DNA of 64,000 bases, taken from positions 1,116,001-1,180,000 of the forward strand of contig OZ037855.1 in the NCBI GenBank assembly GCA_964035575.1. Direction: 5' to 3'. Shown in pieces: positions 19,754-29,190 of the stretch. Source of the stretch: Rhynchopus sp. YZ270_cl-10 (Eukaryota; Euglenozoa; Diplonemea; Diplonemida; Diplonemidae). Within the stretch, counting starts at the first letter, position 1. The number at the start of each line of letters is the position of its first letter. A program made the translations under genes and the position numbers. The notes under the pieces were generated by a model. It was given only the letters and a program-made list of their open reading frames with translations, was not told the origin of the DNA and searched no databases.

Positions 19754-20083
19754 GCGAACCTTTCTTCTATTATGGGTGTCTCTCAAAAAAGGAAGTGAAG
19801 GGCCACTGAAATGCAAAAAAAAAAAAAAAAAATCAAAAAAAAATCTGGTTGTAGCGATGAAACACATCCTCAGGCTGTGTGACACTACTACAAAAAACCA
19901 AGAGTTTTACAAAATAAAAAACACCCTCCGCTGTCAGACCAGAGCTTTCTTTCGTTTCAACCTCTGCCACACTCATTTGGGACGGCACGAGGTGTGCCGT
20001 CTGTAACGCATCCCAAAAGCCCCCTTTTACGAAGGGTGGCATTTTTTTTCCCCCTTTCCCCTCTCCCCACTCCGCGAAGTGAC

Positions 20084-20123
20084 AGTGCCTGCGTCCCAGA
20101 GGCGGTTGTACTATCAACTTCAC
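20084..20123 (+). repeat. Mini-hairpin C
   Basis: GTGCCTGCGTCCCAGAGGCG then GTTGTACTATCAACTTCAC. CGTC/GGCG stem, GAGGC core, C-rich downstream. Confidence 0.65.
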
Positions 20124-20318
20124 CCCATCCCCTCCACCCCCCCCAACCCCCAACAAACCAAATTTTTGACAATTATTATTTTTTTTTCTCTTCAGAATTT
20201 CCCTCCCCCTAGGCTCTTCCTCTGCGTGAAGTTATCAAAAGGCACTACATGTCTATCTCAGCGACAATTATGTCTGGCTTGCTTGAAAAAAAAAACAACA
20301 ACACATAAACAAAAAGTT

Positions 20319-20365
20319 TAGTGAAAACTGTCTATGGCTATACTCAACAGAGTATCAAAAATAAA
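20319..20365 (+). repeat. Mini-hairpin D/E, degenerate
   Basis: TAGTGAAAACTGTCTATGGC then TATACTCAACAGAGTATCAA and an A run. Confidence 0.4.
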
Positions 20366-20690
20366 AAAAAAAAAAGCACACCCATAGTCGGTACAAAACG
20401 ATACCAAACCAAACAAATCAATTCCCTCCCCCCCACACTGCTTTATTCGTCCTTGGTATCAATGCTATCGGACCCTATCCCACCCAAGTTTTTTTCCCCC
20501 CCTCTTTTCACCAGTGGTACAGAACGAGGTGGAAGGTGACACTGTACATCCAAAAAGGAGCCCCGCGCAGTATCAAGAACCTCACCTCTTATGTTTTGTT
20601 TTTTTTTCTTCTTTACAGTATCTCACTTTGGGGGGGTCGGTCGTTCTGTCTTAAGCATGCAAACGCTTGGGCGAAAACAGTTCCTATTTA

Positions 20691-20727
20691 AAGGTAACTT
20701 GGTATCAGAGGCTTAGGATCATCTTGT
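20691..20727 (+). repeat. Mini-hairpin A, diverged
   Basis: AAGGTAACTTGGTATCAGAG then GCTTAGGATCATCTTG; 3' half well conserved. Confidence 0.5.
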
Positions 20728-20750
20728 CAAATATTAACGATGCAATGCTC

Positions 20751-20778
20751 TAAGATGCGTACGTGAGGTATATTCACT
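20751..20778 (+). repeat. Mini-hairpin B, diverged
   Basis: TAAGATGCGTACGTGAGGTA then TATTCAC, 24 bases after an A copy. Confidence 0.45.
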
Positions 20779-20875
20779 TTTTCTTTTTCTTTTCTTGATG
20801 CTATTTTTTATTTTATGGAAGGAAAAAACGCCCCTCATGGCACCAAGCCACAACCACCCCCTAGATAGTGGACAG

Positions 20876-20918
20876 CACCGGTGATAACTATATTATCCCA
20901 ACAATTATCCAAAAAAAA
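20876..20918 (+). repeat. Mini-hairpin D, diverged
   Basis: AGTGGACAGCACCGGTGATA then ACTATATTATCCCAACAATT and an A run. Confidence 0.45.
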
Positions 20919-21046
20919 AAAGGGAGTTTTGTGGAAATTCCTCGCGTGGTGCAAACAGTGCTATCTCAACAATGGGGGTGTTTGTGTGTTTGTATAGGCT
21001 AGTTGACGCCACGGGTCGGTTTAGGAAATTTGGTATCACCCAAAAC

Positions 21047-21250
21047 CTGTGTATACTGTGTATACTGTGTATACTGTGTATACTGTGTATACTGTGTATA
21101 CTGTGTATACTGTGTATACTGTGTATACTGTGTATACTGTGTATACTGTGTATACTGTGTATACTGTGTATACTGTGTATACTGTGTATACTGTGTATAC
21201 TGTGTATACTGTGTATACTGTGTATACTGTGTATACTGTGTATACTGTAC
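21047..21250. repeat. 9-bp tandem array CTGTGTATA
   Basis: About 22 copies; the unit contains the palindrome GTATAC. Open frames on both strands are repeat artefacts. Confidence 0.9.
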
Positions 21251-21471
21251 TGCGGAAATTGACCAAAAACGAGAACTTGTGCATTTCGGCAAATTGACCC
21301 CACCACTGGTCGGACGGATTCCGGAAATGCAAATACCGCCGTTTAAAAGCTTCACCAACGAAAACAAAAAAAAAAATTTCCAACATCTGGAACCCCCCTT
21401 TACGGAGCGACAACCGGTAGAAACACGCGGAATCGGTTAAGGCGCCACACCATTGAAACAAACTTTTTCAA

Positions 21472-21500
21472 TACCCTGCCATACCATGCCATACCCTCCC
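21472..21500. repeat. 10-bp degenerate repeat, left piece
   Basis: ACCCTGCCATACCATGCC: same decamer family as 21740-22065, cut by the GGTACTG array. Confidence 0.6.
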
Positions 21501-21735
21501 GGTACTGGGTACTGAGTACTGAGTACTGGGTACTGGGTACTGGGTACTGGGTACTGGGTACTGGGTACTGGGTACTGGGTACTGGGTACTGGGTACTGGG
21601 TACTGGGTACTGGGTACTGGGTACTGGGTACTGGGTACTGGGTACTGGGTACTGGGTACTGGGTACTGGGTACTGGGTACTGGGTACTGGGTACTGGGTA
21701 CTGGGTACTGGGTACTGGGTACTGGGTACTGGGTA
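21501..21735. repeat. 7-bp tandem array GGTACTG
   Basis: About 33 copies with a few variants near the left end (GAGTACT). GTAC core. Embedded in a decamer array on both sides. Confidence 0.9.
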
Positions 21736-21739
21736 ATGG

Positions 21740-22065
21740 CTACCCGTGCCACACTGTGCCACACCCTGCCATACCGTGCCACACTGCGCCATACCCGTGC
21801 CAAACCGTGCCACACCCTGCCACACCCATGCCAAACCGTGCCATACCGTGCCAAACCGTGCCATACCCTGCCAAACCGTGCCATACCCTGCCACACCCGT
21901 GCCAAACCGTGCCATACCCTGCCAAACCGTGCCATACCGTGCCAAACCGTGCCATACCCTGCCAAACCGTGCCATACTATGCCAAACCCTGCCATACCCT
22001 GCCCTACCCTTACTAACCCTCTCAAACCCCCCCAAATCTGCCCAAATCCTCTCAAACCCTCCCAA
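21740..22065. repeat. 10-bp degenerate array GCCAAACCGT/GCCATACCCT
   Basis: About 33 degenerate copies. Three frames stay open on each strand, encoding VWHGLARYGT-like repeats; not regarded as genes. Confidence 0.85.
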
Positions 22066-22315
22066 ACCCAAATGTCCGTGACGTCAACTAGCCTATTGTA
22101 AGGTGTTGGTAGGTCATTTGTTTTTTTGTTTTGTTTTTGTTTTTGTTTTTTGTGTGGAACAGTGTCCATGAGTGTGGGTGCGTGTTGCGATATGCGCAAC
22201 CAAGGTAGCGAAAAAAAACATATATCATCCCCACAGTATGACCTACGATGGTTAGCAAAGCCGAAAGGTTAGTTGCAAAAAAGAAGAAAAAAAAATGGAA
22301 TGAATTTTTAGGGAA

Positions 22316-22373
22316 AGTGGAGCATCCACAAAAGGTTGCAATACCACTCAGAAATTATCAAAAAAAAAAAAAA
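22316..22373 (+). repeat. Mini-hairpin D, diverged
   Basis: GTGGAGCATCCACAAAAGG then TTGCAATACCACTCAGAAAT, TATC and an A run. Confidence 0.5.
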
Positions 22374-22522
22374 ATACACACTGTCCCCATCCCCATATAC
22401 ACCACAAGACTGCATTCGCAATATCCACTGCCTTGTGATGTTCTCAATTTTATCATTTTTTTTTTATACTATCAAGACCTCTGTGACTACATAAGTATTG
22501 CACAGGACAGTTCTTTTTGGTT

Positions 22523-22550
22523 AGGTGGCTAAGCAATGTGAGTATCAGCC
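22523..22550 (+). repeat. Mini-hairpin A, partial
   Basis: AGGTGGCTAAGCAATGTGAG; 3' arm lost. Confidence 0.4.
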
Positions 22551-23607
22551 TCGCGTTCGCTCTTTTATATTTGTGCAAGGCTGGCTGTCGGTGTGTTTCA
22601 AGAGCAAACTGATCCCCTGACCCCCCTTGTCCGCAGTTCCTTCAAGGAAGGGGGGGGAGCGACAGCAAACATGACCCATAAACCCCCCGATTCCTTTCCC
22701 CTCTGAGCCCAGCTGGTTAAGCAACTTGTTGTTCTTGGCTCGAAGGGATGGGATGAAGGGGGCTAAGGTGTATAGTATAGTATTGTAGCCGGGGTTTGCA
22801 GTTTCAGCTTTTTCTTTGGTACACTCACTGCTTTTTAGGTACTGCCACGTAGGGCTATATTGCAAAGTACATTTTTTTTTTATCCGTTTGTTTTTGTATT
22901 GGGGGGAGTTGAAGCTGCCATTCTTCCGTCATTCATGAGGGGAAAAAGCCTTCTTTTAAATTATTCGGCTAGTTTTATTTTCCCCCTGCCTGCATCCGCC
23001 GTTTAACGGTAAGGCGTTTGCACTTTGTGCACCTCTTATCGAGGGTTGAACCTCAAGGTTTTAGTTATTGTCTTCTTCGTCAAAAGTAATTTTATTCACA
23101 TTTATGTGCGTTTTTTAATCATAATGTGATACCTGTCGAACCTTCTTCACGCGTTTGTGCAGGGAACATTGCCTTTCTGTGGGGTAACAGTCAGACACGT
23201 GTCAAATTGTCGCAAACAAATAATACCCTGCTCTAGCAATGCCCTGTGCGTTATGCAATATCAGAGAATAAGTCGCAGGATTTTTTTTTTTTCTCTCTCT
23301 TCCATATTTTTTTTTTAAATGACAACCCTCCCTCCCTCCCTCCCCCCTCCACCCTCACCCAGCAGCAAAATATTTTCTGAAAAAAAAAATTAAAACAATA
23401 CAGAGAACGTATTCCTCTTTTCTTCTTCTTTTTTAAAAAATACACTTTCTCCCCCCCCATCCATGCACCGCTCAGTTATTTCTCACCACCTATTTAAAAA
23501 AAAGTGGTGATTTTTTTTTCAAAACTATTTCAAAAAAATGGAGGGTAAGGTCTTTTTTTGGGAGAGAGGGGCATGTGGTATTGTCTTAAGCATGGTTTAC
23601 TTGCCCT
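22551..23607. other. Intergenic spacer
   Basis: About 1 kb; one C hairpin at 22985-23032. Frames of 70-106 codons show no domain. No gene supported. Confidence 0.4.
22985..23032 (+). repeat. Mini-hairpin C with extra inner stem
   Basis: TGCCTGCATCCGCCGTTTAA then CGGTAAGGCGTTTGCAC. An additional CCG/CGG stem with loop TTTAA sits inside; the copy at 40659 has the same stem with loop ATGAA. Confidence 0.6.
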
Positions 23608-23638
23608 AGATGTGTGTGCACGAGGCATACTCATCTTA
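23608..23638 (+). repeat. Mini-hairpin B
   Basis: AGATGTGTGTGCACGAGGCA then TACTCATCT. Shortened loop ACGAG; outer AGATG/CATCT. Confidence 0.65.
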
Positions 23639-23735
23639 CAACTTTTCTTTGCTTTTTTTGTTAAATACAATCGGTGCTATATGGGGGTTTTATTATTGTT
23701 GTGTCGACAATCATGTAGTGTAGGCACTTCACCAA

Positions 23736-23777
23736 AGAGTGGAGATTGCCCAGTGTGGCACAATGTGGCACAATAGG
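23736..23777 (+). repeat. Mini-hairpin D, degenerate
   Basis: AGTGGAGATTGCCCAGTGTG then GCACAATGTGGCACAATAGG. Confidence 0.4.
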
Positions 23778-23801
23778 TATCTTTTCTTCTTTCACAAACA
23801 T

Positions 23802-23859
23802 AGTGGAGTGCACTCTACGGTGGCTACACTAATACAGCCAAGTTTTCACAAGAAAAAAA
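23802..23859 (+). repeat. Mini-hairpin E
   Basis: AGTGGAGTGCACTCTACGG then TGGCTACACTAATACAGCC, AAGTTTTCAC and an A run. Confidence 0.7.
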
Positions 23860-24270
23860 GAATGTATTCGCAGAACTGCAGGGTTTTCGGGCTATCTAGG
23901 ATAGAATTACACACAACACGCGCTTTGGTATATTATCTGCAATGTCTTGTGTGTCCTTTTCTTTTTTTTTTTCTTCAAAAAGACACCTAACCATTTCCCA
24001 CTACGGCCTTTTTCACACTGTGCGGAAGCCGTCCTAGCACCTTTTCACCCTCAGGTAGACCTTAGAGTTTCAAGGGGAAGTGCCACAACAAGGGTCCTTG
24101 GATGTAATTTGAAGTCCAGCCCAGGATATGGTGACAGGGGTGTTTTTTTTTTCTCTTCTCTATGCAACAAAGTGCTCACCACGGATTTGCGAAAATGTTC
24201 TGTTTTTTTTGTTGTTTTCCTTCTTCCCTTTTCTTATTTTTCTCTCTCTCAAATATCTCCTTGTTATTCT

Positions 24271-24306
24271 CAGGTGACTAAGCACGCGAGGCTTGGGTTC
24301 ATCTTG
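24271..24306 (+). repeat. Mini-hairpin A
   Basis: AGGTGACTAAGCACGCGAGG then CTTGGGTTCATCTT. CTAAGC faces GCTTGG; loop ACGCGAG. Confidence 0.75.
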
Positions 24307-24691
24307 CATTCCTCCAACAATTTATCAAAAAAACAAAAAACTTAGATTTGGTCCCGCCTGTTAGTGGGTAATATTTGCTGAAAATGGTGGTCGAAAGAAA
24401 AAAAACGCGTTCTTTTTTCTTCTCTCAAATTTGACCATATTCACGCATTGCTTGTATTTAGTATTACCTTTTTTGGTGGAGTATCAATGATTTCAAGTTT
24501 GCTCTTTAAATCCACACATAGGCTAGTATGCACTACTATTCTGCTTCGTTGGCGTTCTGTGTACTTGAGGTGCTTTGTACCAATATTTGTTCGTGGTGCA
24601 TATACCCATTGTGTTCGGTGATTGTATTATCGCCTTTTGCATTTTATTAAAAAAAAAAAATGTGAACATTTGTCTCTTTCAATTATTTTTC
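24307..24691. other. Intergenic spacer
   Basis: AT-rich. A weak C-like trace near 24541 (GCGTTCTGTGTACTTGAGG) is not convincing. No gene. Confidence 0.35.
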
Positions 24692-24729
24692 CAGGTGACT
24701 AGAGCACAGTGTTTGCTTAGGTTCATCTA
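24692..24729 (+). repeat. Mini-hairpin A
   Basis: AGGTGACTAGAGCACAGTGT then TTGCTTAGGTTCATCT. Both arms recognisable, loop enlarged. Confidence 0.6.
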
Positions 24730-24878
24730 CACAAAAAAATCTTTCTCTAAGTGCACAAAAACAAAAAACCTCGCCTTTTTTTCGGAAGGAACTTCCTCTG
24801 AATACAAAGGCCATGGCCTCCACATGCCCAAAGCACTTTCTTTTCCAGTTTCAACACAAAAAAAAAAACAGGGGGGTT

Positions 24879-24915
24879 TAGATGTATGCCTGCGAGGCTT
24901 TGCTCATCTTTCAAG
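24879..24915 (+). repeat. Mini-hairpin B with changed stem
   Basis: AGATGTATGCCTGCGAGGC then TTTGCTCATCTTTCAAG. Inner stem GCC/GGC with loop TGCGA; outer AGATG/CATCT. Confidence 0.65.
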
Positions 24916-25008
24916 GGTTTTTTTTGTAAATCTCTGCGAGACGTTGTACGTTTACTCACATGCATTGCCTTTTGTGTGTTCGAGTGATCGGATTATTATT
25001 ATTTTTTA

Positions 25009-25043
25009 CTACGTCTACAGAGGCTTTTGTACTACCAACTTTA
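25009..25043 (+). repeat. Mini-hairpin C, diverged
   Basis: TACGTCTACAGAGGCTTTTG then TACTACCAACTTTAT. Confidence 0.5.
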
Positions 25044-25053
25044 TTTCTTTTAA

Positions 25054-25080
25054 AAAGATGTGTGTACGAAGTTTCAGTTT
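25054..25080 (+). repeat. Mini-hairpin B, partial
   Basis: AAAGATGTGTGTACGAAG; 3' arm lost. Confidence 0.4.
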
Positions 25081-25090
25081 TGCTTTCTTT

Positions 25091-25124
25091 TGGTGCCCTA
25101 GCATGAAATGGCTTAGGGTCATCT
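25091..25124 (+). repeat. Mini-hairpin A, diverged
   Basis: TGGTGCCCTAGCATGAAATG then GCTTAGGGTCATCT; 3' half conserved. Three hairpins (C, B, A) lie within 120 bases here. Confidence 0.5.
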
Positions 25125-25446
25125 GAACAAACTTTTCTCTTTGTTTTCTTTCTTTTTGAAGGTACACCGTCACAAGAGAGCTTTGTATTTCAAGTCAAAT
25201 TATTTCCATTCCCTCCAAAACCCCACTCTCAACTACACCAAATCATATCATCCATAACAAATAACGCAAAATACATGAACACATATTTTATTTTTGGAAG
25301 GGTTTTTTTTTTCCCCTCAAACAAAAAAGCACAACAACAAAACTAATCAAGAAGCTGCTACCAAAAACTACCATGTAGTCAGCGTCACGCCTACCTCGGT
25401 AGGTGACAGTGAAAAAAAAAAAACAAACAAACAAACAAAAACGGAT

Positions 25447-25485
25447 AGTGGAGCTTGCACATGAGGCAACTACACTATTCCAACA
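25447..25485 (+). repeat. Mini-hairpin D with ACATGAG loop
   Basis: GTGGAGCTTGCACATGAGGC then AACTACACTATTCCAACAC. Inner TTGC/GCAA closes the loop ACATGAG, which resembles the ACGAGAG loop of A and B. Its A-tail is replaced by the GTAC array block. Confidence 0.7.
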
Positions 25486-25517
25486 CGGTGGCCCATTCCT
25501 ACCCTTAGGGTAGGGTC

Positions 25518-25625
25518 CGCGGGGGGTACCCCATGGGGTACCCCATGGGGTACCCCCCAAATCTGAGGGGTACCCCATGGGGTACCCCCCAGACTACCCC
25601 CGGGGGTACCCCATGGGGTACCCCC
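25518..25625. repeat. GGGGTACCCC palindromic block
   Basis: Overlapping GGGGTACCCC and CCATGG palindromes, with a GGGTCCGCGG unit; the same family as 28147-28395. Confidence 0.7.
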
Positions 25626-25876
25626 GGTACAGGTACACAGGTACACAGGTACACAGGTACACAGGTACACAGGTACACAGGTACACAGGTACACAGGTAC
25701 ACAGGTACACAGGTACACAGGTACACAGGTACACAGGTACACAGGTACACAGGTACACAGGTACACAGGTACACAGGTACACAGGTACACAGGTACACAG
25801 GTACACAGGTACACAGGTACACAGGTACACAGGTACACAGGTACACAGGTACACAGGTACACAGGTACACAGGTAC
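25626..25876. repeat. 8-bp tandem array GGTACACA
   Basis: About 31 near-perfect copies, GTAC core. Followed by GTCCGCGC tracts and directly by the left end of repeat R. Confidence 0.9.
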
Positions 25877-25920
25877 AGCCAGAGTGCCAGAGTCAAGGGT
25901 CCGCGCGGGGTCCGCCCCCC

Positions 25921-26877
25921 GATGACATAACGAAGTATCGCTTGAAAATACCGTTCAATATATGTTGCTTGGTGTGCATGAAGAAGGACACACAAGGTAT
26001 ATCAAACGATAAATCAATCAGATAAACGTTACATCATCGGAAAATTGTTGGCACCGCCCCCCTGTCTTCGTATTTATTACCCCGTCGACAGGCCAAACAG
26101 CGTTGGGCTCAGAAGAAGCAGTGCAAGACAGTCACTGGGGATCAACATGAGAACCAACTCCCAACAACACAGGCTACCGAAGTAGCAGGTGGGGTGTTGC
26201 GGGTGTTTGGGGTGAGAAAATCGATTTTGGTAAGTTGCAGCAGAACATTCTTAAGTTCGCACTAGTCGAGAGAGGCTTACCCGCTGCAGTGAAGCAGTGC
26301 ACCCATTTAAGGGTGGAGAAGCGTGACACGCACATACAAGTATGTACGTTACTTCAACAAAGGCTGAATTCTGGTAATTCTAAGGGATGTGAATTCAGCC
26401 ACCACGCAGGTAGTGTTTTAAGGTTCCTCGCTTTGTGCTACACAGCGGACTCATGACACAAAGGAGTTGCCCCCGCTCTCTTTCGCGCAAACTTAAGAAA
26501 ATTCTGGAGTCACTACAACCTGGCGTGCGGGTACAGATGCATTGCTTTGTTCTTTCCTCAAAGTCATATCTGATCTCTCGGGTCTGTACTAAAGTCAGTG
26601 TTTAGATAAGCATCCACTTGACTCGTTCTAACAACCGTTGAAATCTAGAACAAAACAATACACTGCCCCTTCTCACACCAAGCCGCCATGCTTCAAGAGC
26701 ATGCCCTGGGCAAAAATTACTGTGACAAAAATTGGTTTTCTGGGGGAACGCGATATTTTCTTGTGCCTACTGTAGTCCTCCGCAAGAGCAGAGGACAGAC
26801 TTTCCGGATCCCGAAGTCGAATTTTTTGCACTAGCTATGCTCCCTGGGTTAAATGGCTATAGCAGTGACTGACTAAG
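25921..26877 (+). repeat. Repeat R, most complete plus-strand copy
   Basis: About 960 bp from GATGACATAACGAAGTATCG to CTATAGCAGTGACTGACTAA. No conserved long frame across copies, so probably non-coding. Landmarks: GAACCAACTCCCAACAACA, GTTCTAACAACCGTTG, TTTCTGGGGGAACGCGATAT. Four other pieces are in the window (9357/9890, 32497, 37553, 38787). Confidence 0.75.
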
Positions 26878-27605
26878 AGTTTCATAATAATTGGGGCGGT
26901 CTATGGGGTGGGTTAATGGAAAAATTGGTTTAAAAACCCAACTTTTGCGGTCCCCACCCGGTTTGCAATAATTGCACCAGCTCTTCCATCGGCACTGTTT
27001 CGCTGTCACGATGAAGGGTCGTCGGTTCGGGTACCTGTTGAGAGAAATTGAGTGCAAAAGTAGAGACTACAACAAAAAAAATCAAACAAACAAACAAGAA
27101 GCCGCTCCGTACCTCTTCCATGCAAAAAAGAAAGTAAAAGACTGCCCTTCCTCAGTCCGGAAGTAGCACCTCATCCGGTTCCCTGACGTAAAAGAGTTGT
27201 AGAGGTTACGAGATGCCATGATAAAAAAGTAAAAGTGACAATTTTGACAATAAAAATATGCTTCGATTTACATCCGAGCGGGACAAAGGCGAAAAGGGGG
27301 AGCGGGGGTGTAAAAACCGGGGCTTAAAAACATACCTTGCAGCACTCGCTCGGCCTACTCTCCAGGTACGAGAACATCACTGCACGAACAATCCCACTGA
27401 TACTGATACCTGCATTCTATTTGTTGCCACATGGTAAAAATGACCAAAACTTCGACCAATTTTTTTTTTCTTCACAATTTGCTCATTGAGGCTTTGTATT
27501 TTTTGGGCCATTTATGACCCACCACGCCCGATTTTGGGCGAGAAGAAAAAAAATTTTGGGTCAAAAATCGACGCGTCTTTGGTAAAATCACGACTTTTCG
27601 GGCGC
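26878..27605. other. Unique spacer after repeat R
   Basis: Short frames on both strands (60-66 codons) around 26930-27166, without a domain. No gene supported. Confidence 0.35.
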
Positions 27606-27670
27606 GAAACCACGTTTTAGACCCCCATAGATGCTCAAAAGTGCCAAATTTTGCTTTTAATGGCCTCAAA
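27606..27670 (+). repeat. Module M copy 3
   Basis: CACGTTTTAGACCCCCATAG through GCTTTTAATGGCCTCAAA. Preceded by TCTTTGGTAAAATCACGA, which recurs before copy 4, so the two are a ~130-bp direct repeat. Confidence 0.7.
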
Positions 27671-27674
27671 GGAT

Positions 27675-27760
27675 CACGGGAGCACCCCTCGTAATTACGA
27701 GGGCTCCCCACGCCGTGACGTCGTCATTGCGCGCGTAATTTCCCACGTATGCGGGCGTGG
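27675..27760. repeat. CGTAATTACG/GTGACGTC palindrome tract
   Basis: CCTCGTAATTACGAGG, GTGACGTCGTCATTGC and GCGCGTAATTTCCCACG; same motif set as 32830-33063 and 38618-38785. Confidence 0.65.
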
Positions 27761-28001
27761 TTGGTCATAAAATGGCCCAAAAACCCCAAACAAAACCTCA
27801 GATTGACCAAATCGAGGAAAAATTGTCAAGTCGAAATTTCAGCCAAAATACGGTCATTTTGGTTATACCCCGCGGTGTATGCAGTAGCTAGAACACGTAC
27901 ACAGCTAAGTTCCTAAGCGATTTCCTTCACATTTTTCATGAAAAATTGGTCAAAAATCGACTTGTCTTTGGTAAAAAAACCACGAAAAATCGGCTGCGCA
28001 A

Positions 28002-28075
28002 AACCACGTTTTAGACCCCCACAGATGCTCAAAAGTGCCAATTTTTGCTTTTAATGGCCTCAAATCGTCGAAATT
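28002..28075 (+). repeat. Module M copy 4
   Basis: CCACGTTTTAGACCCCCACA through GGCCTCAAATCGTCGAAATT. Followed by GAGAGTCCCTTTCCCTGGGA, which is seen inverted next to copy 5. Confidence 0.75.
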
Positions 28076-28146
28076 AGGCCTATATAGGGCAAAAAAAAAT
28101 TTTTGAGAGTCCCTTTCCCTGGGAGGCAATAGCCACCGGGTGTGCA

Positions 28147-28395
28147 GGGGGTACCCCGGGGGGTACCCCATGGGGTACCCCCGCGGACCCTGAGGGGTAC
28201 CCCATGGGGTACCCCCGCGGACCCTGGGGGGTACCCCTCGGGGTACCCCAAACCCCCCAAAGGGTACCCCGCGCGGACCCTACCCAACCCTGTGGGGTAC
28301 CCCCTGGGGTAGCCCACGCGAGGGGGTACCCCCCGCGGACCCTACCCTGTGTGGTACCCTACCCTGCGGGGTACCCCTTTTGGGGGTACCCCCAA
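28147..28395. repeat. GGGGTACCCC palindromic block 2
   Basis: Degenerate array of GGGGTACCCC and GCGGACCCT units. Ends near GGGCCACCGTG (28405-28416), the inverse of CACGGTGGCCC at 25485, suggesting a shared element boundary. Confidence 0.7.
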
Positions 28396-28416
28396 AAGGG
28401 TCCGCTGGGCCACCGT

Positions 28417-29096
28417 GAACAATTTTTCAAAAAAAAAAAAAAAAAAAACACAAACAAAAAAAAAAGTTTAAAGCCAACTCCGTATGAGTATTTTCCTATC
28501 CCATATCTAACCCCCCTTTCCCACTTCCCACGCATTTTGTTTAGCATTTAAAAAAAAACCCCCCACACATAAGGCTCATCCATCTTTCAATATTTTTTGT
28601 TTCTTTTATTTCCAACAATAATTTTAGTCTAAAAACTGTGGACAGCGCTTGGGTATTCAAATGAACGGAACCCCCGGTCTTTGAATACCCAAACAACGCC
28701 CCATATTTTACTCAGCCCCCGCAAACGACCCCCTTAAAGGTATTTTCTACCACATATCCCTGTATTGCTGTTTTTTAGAGGTCGCTTTGAAGTTCTCATC
28801 TCTCATGAGCACAAAGCACTTTCAAAACATACAAAAAAAAAAACATTTTCAAACTCCCCATGATTTTGAGTTGGGGGAAGGGTGCACCACGACCTAGTTA
28901 CCACCTATGACTAGTCATATGACAAGGTGCATGACCAGTTACATGACAAGCAAAGACTTAGTGCATCCCGCTACCCCGAGAGACGACAAGGGTGCCGAAG
29001 GAGGCAGTCACCCCTCTAGCGGAATCCTCCCACTGTCTCTGAGACGAAGAGAAACAGAAATTTTCAAACCCAACGTGTTCCCGCACGGCAGTGGTA
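28417..29096. other. Spacer with a perfect 13-bp-arm hairpin
   Basis: TTGGGTATTCAAA at 28649-28661 pairs perfectly with its inverse at 28680-28692. CGCAAACGACCCCCTTAAAG at 28706 resembles the terminus of the 47408 element. No gene supported; a GC-richer patch at 28900-29090 has a 95-codon frame without a domain. Confidence 0.45.
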
Positions 29097-29128
29097 AAGA
29101 TGTGTGTGCACGAAAGGCATATTCATCC
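29097..29128 (+). repeat. Mini-hairpin B
   Basis: AAAGATGTGTGTGCACGAAA then GGCATATTCATC. Loop ACGAAAG. Confidence 0.65.
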
Positions 29129-29146
29129 GACAATTTTTCCCCCCCG

Positions 29147-29190
29147 GTGCCTGCGTCCGCCAGTGAAGCATGTGTACTTTCAACTTTTTC
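29147..29190 (+). repeat. Mini-hairpin C
   Basis: GTGCCTGCGTCCGCCAGTGA then AGCATGTGTACTTTCAACTT, right after a B copy. Confidence 0.55.

Noticed and set aside
20972-22199. Long open frames (up to 243 codons) on both strands
   Set aside because: They run through the 9-bp, 7-bp and 10-bp tandem arrays; array units whose length is not a multiple of three stay open by chance in all frames.
25505-25995. Cys/Val/Tyr-rich and Thr/Gly/Gln/Val-rich frames over 130 codons
   Set aside because: Produced entirely by the GGTACACA octamer array.
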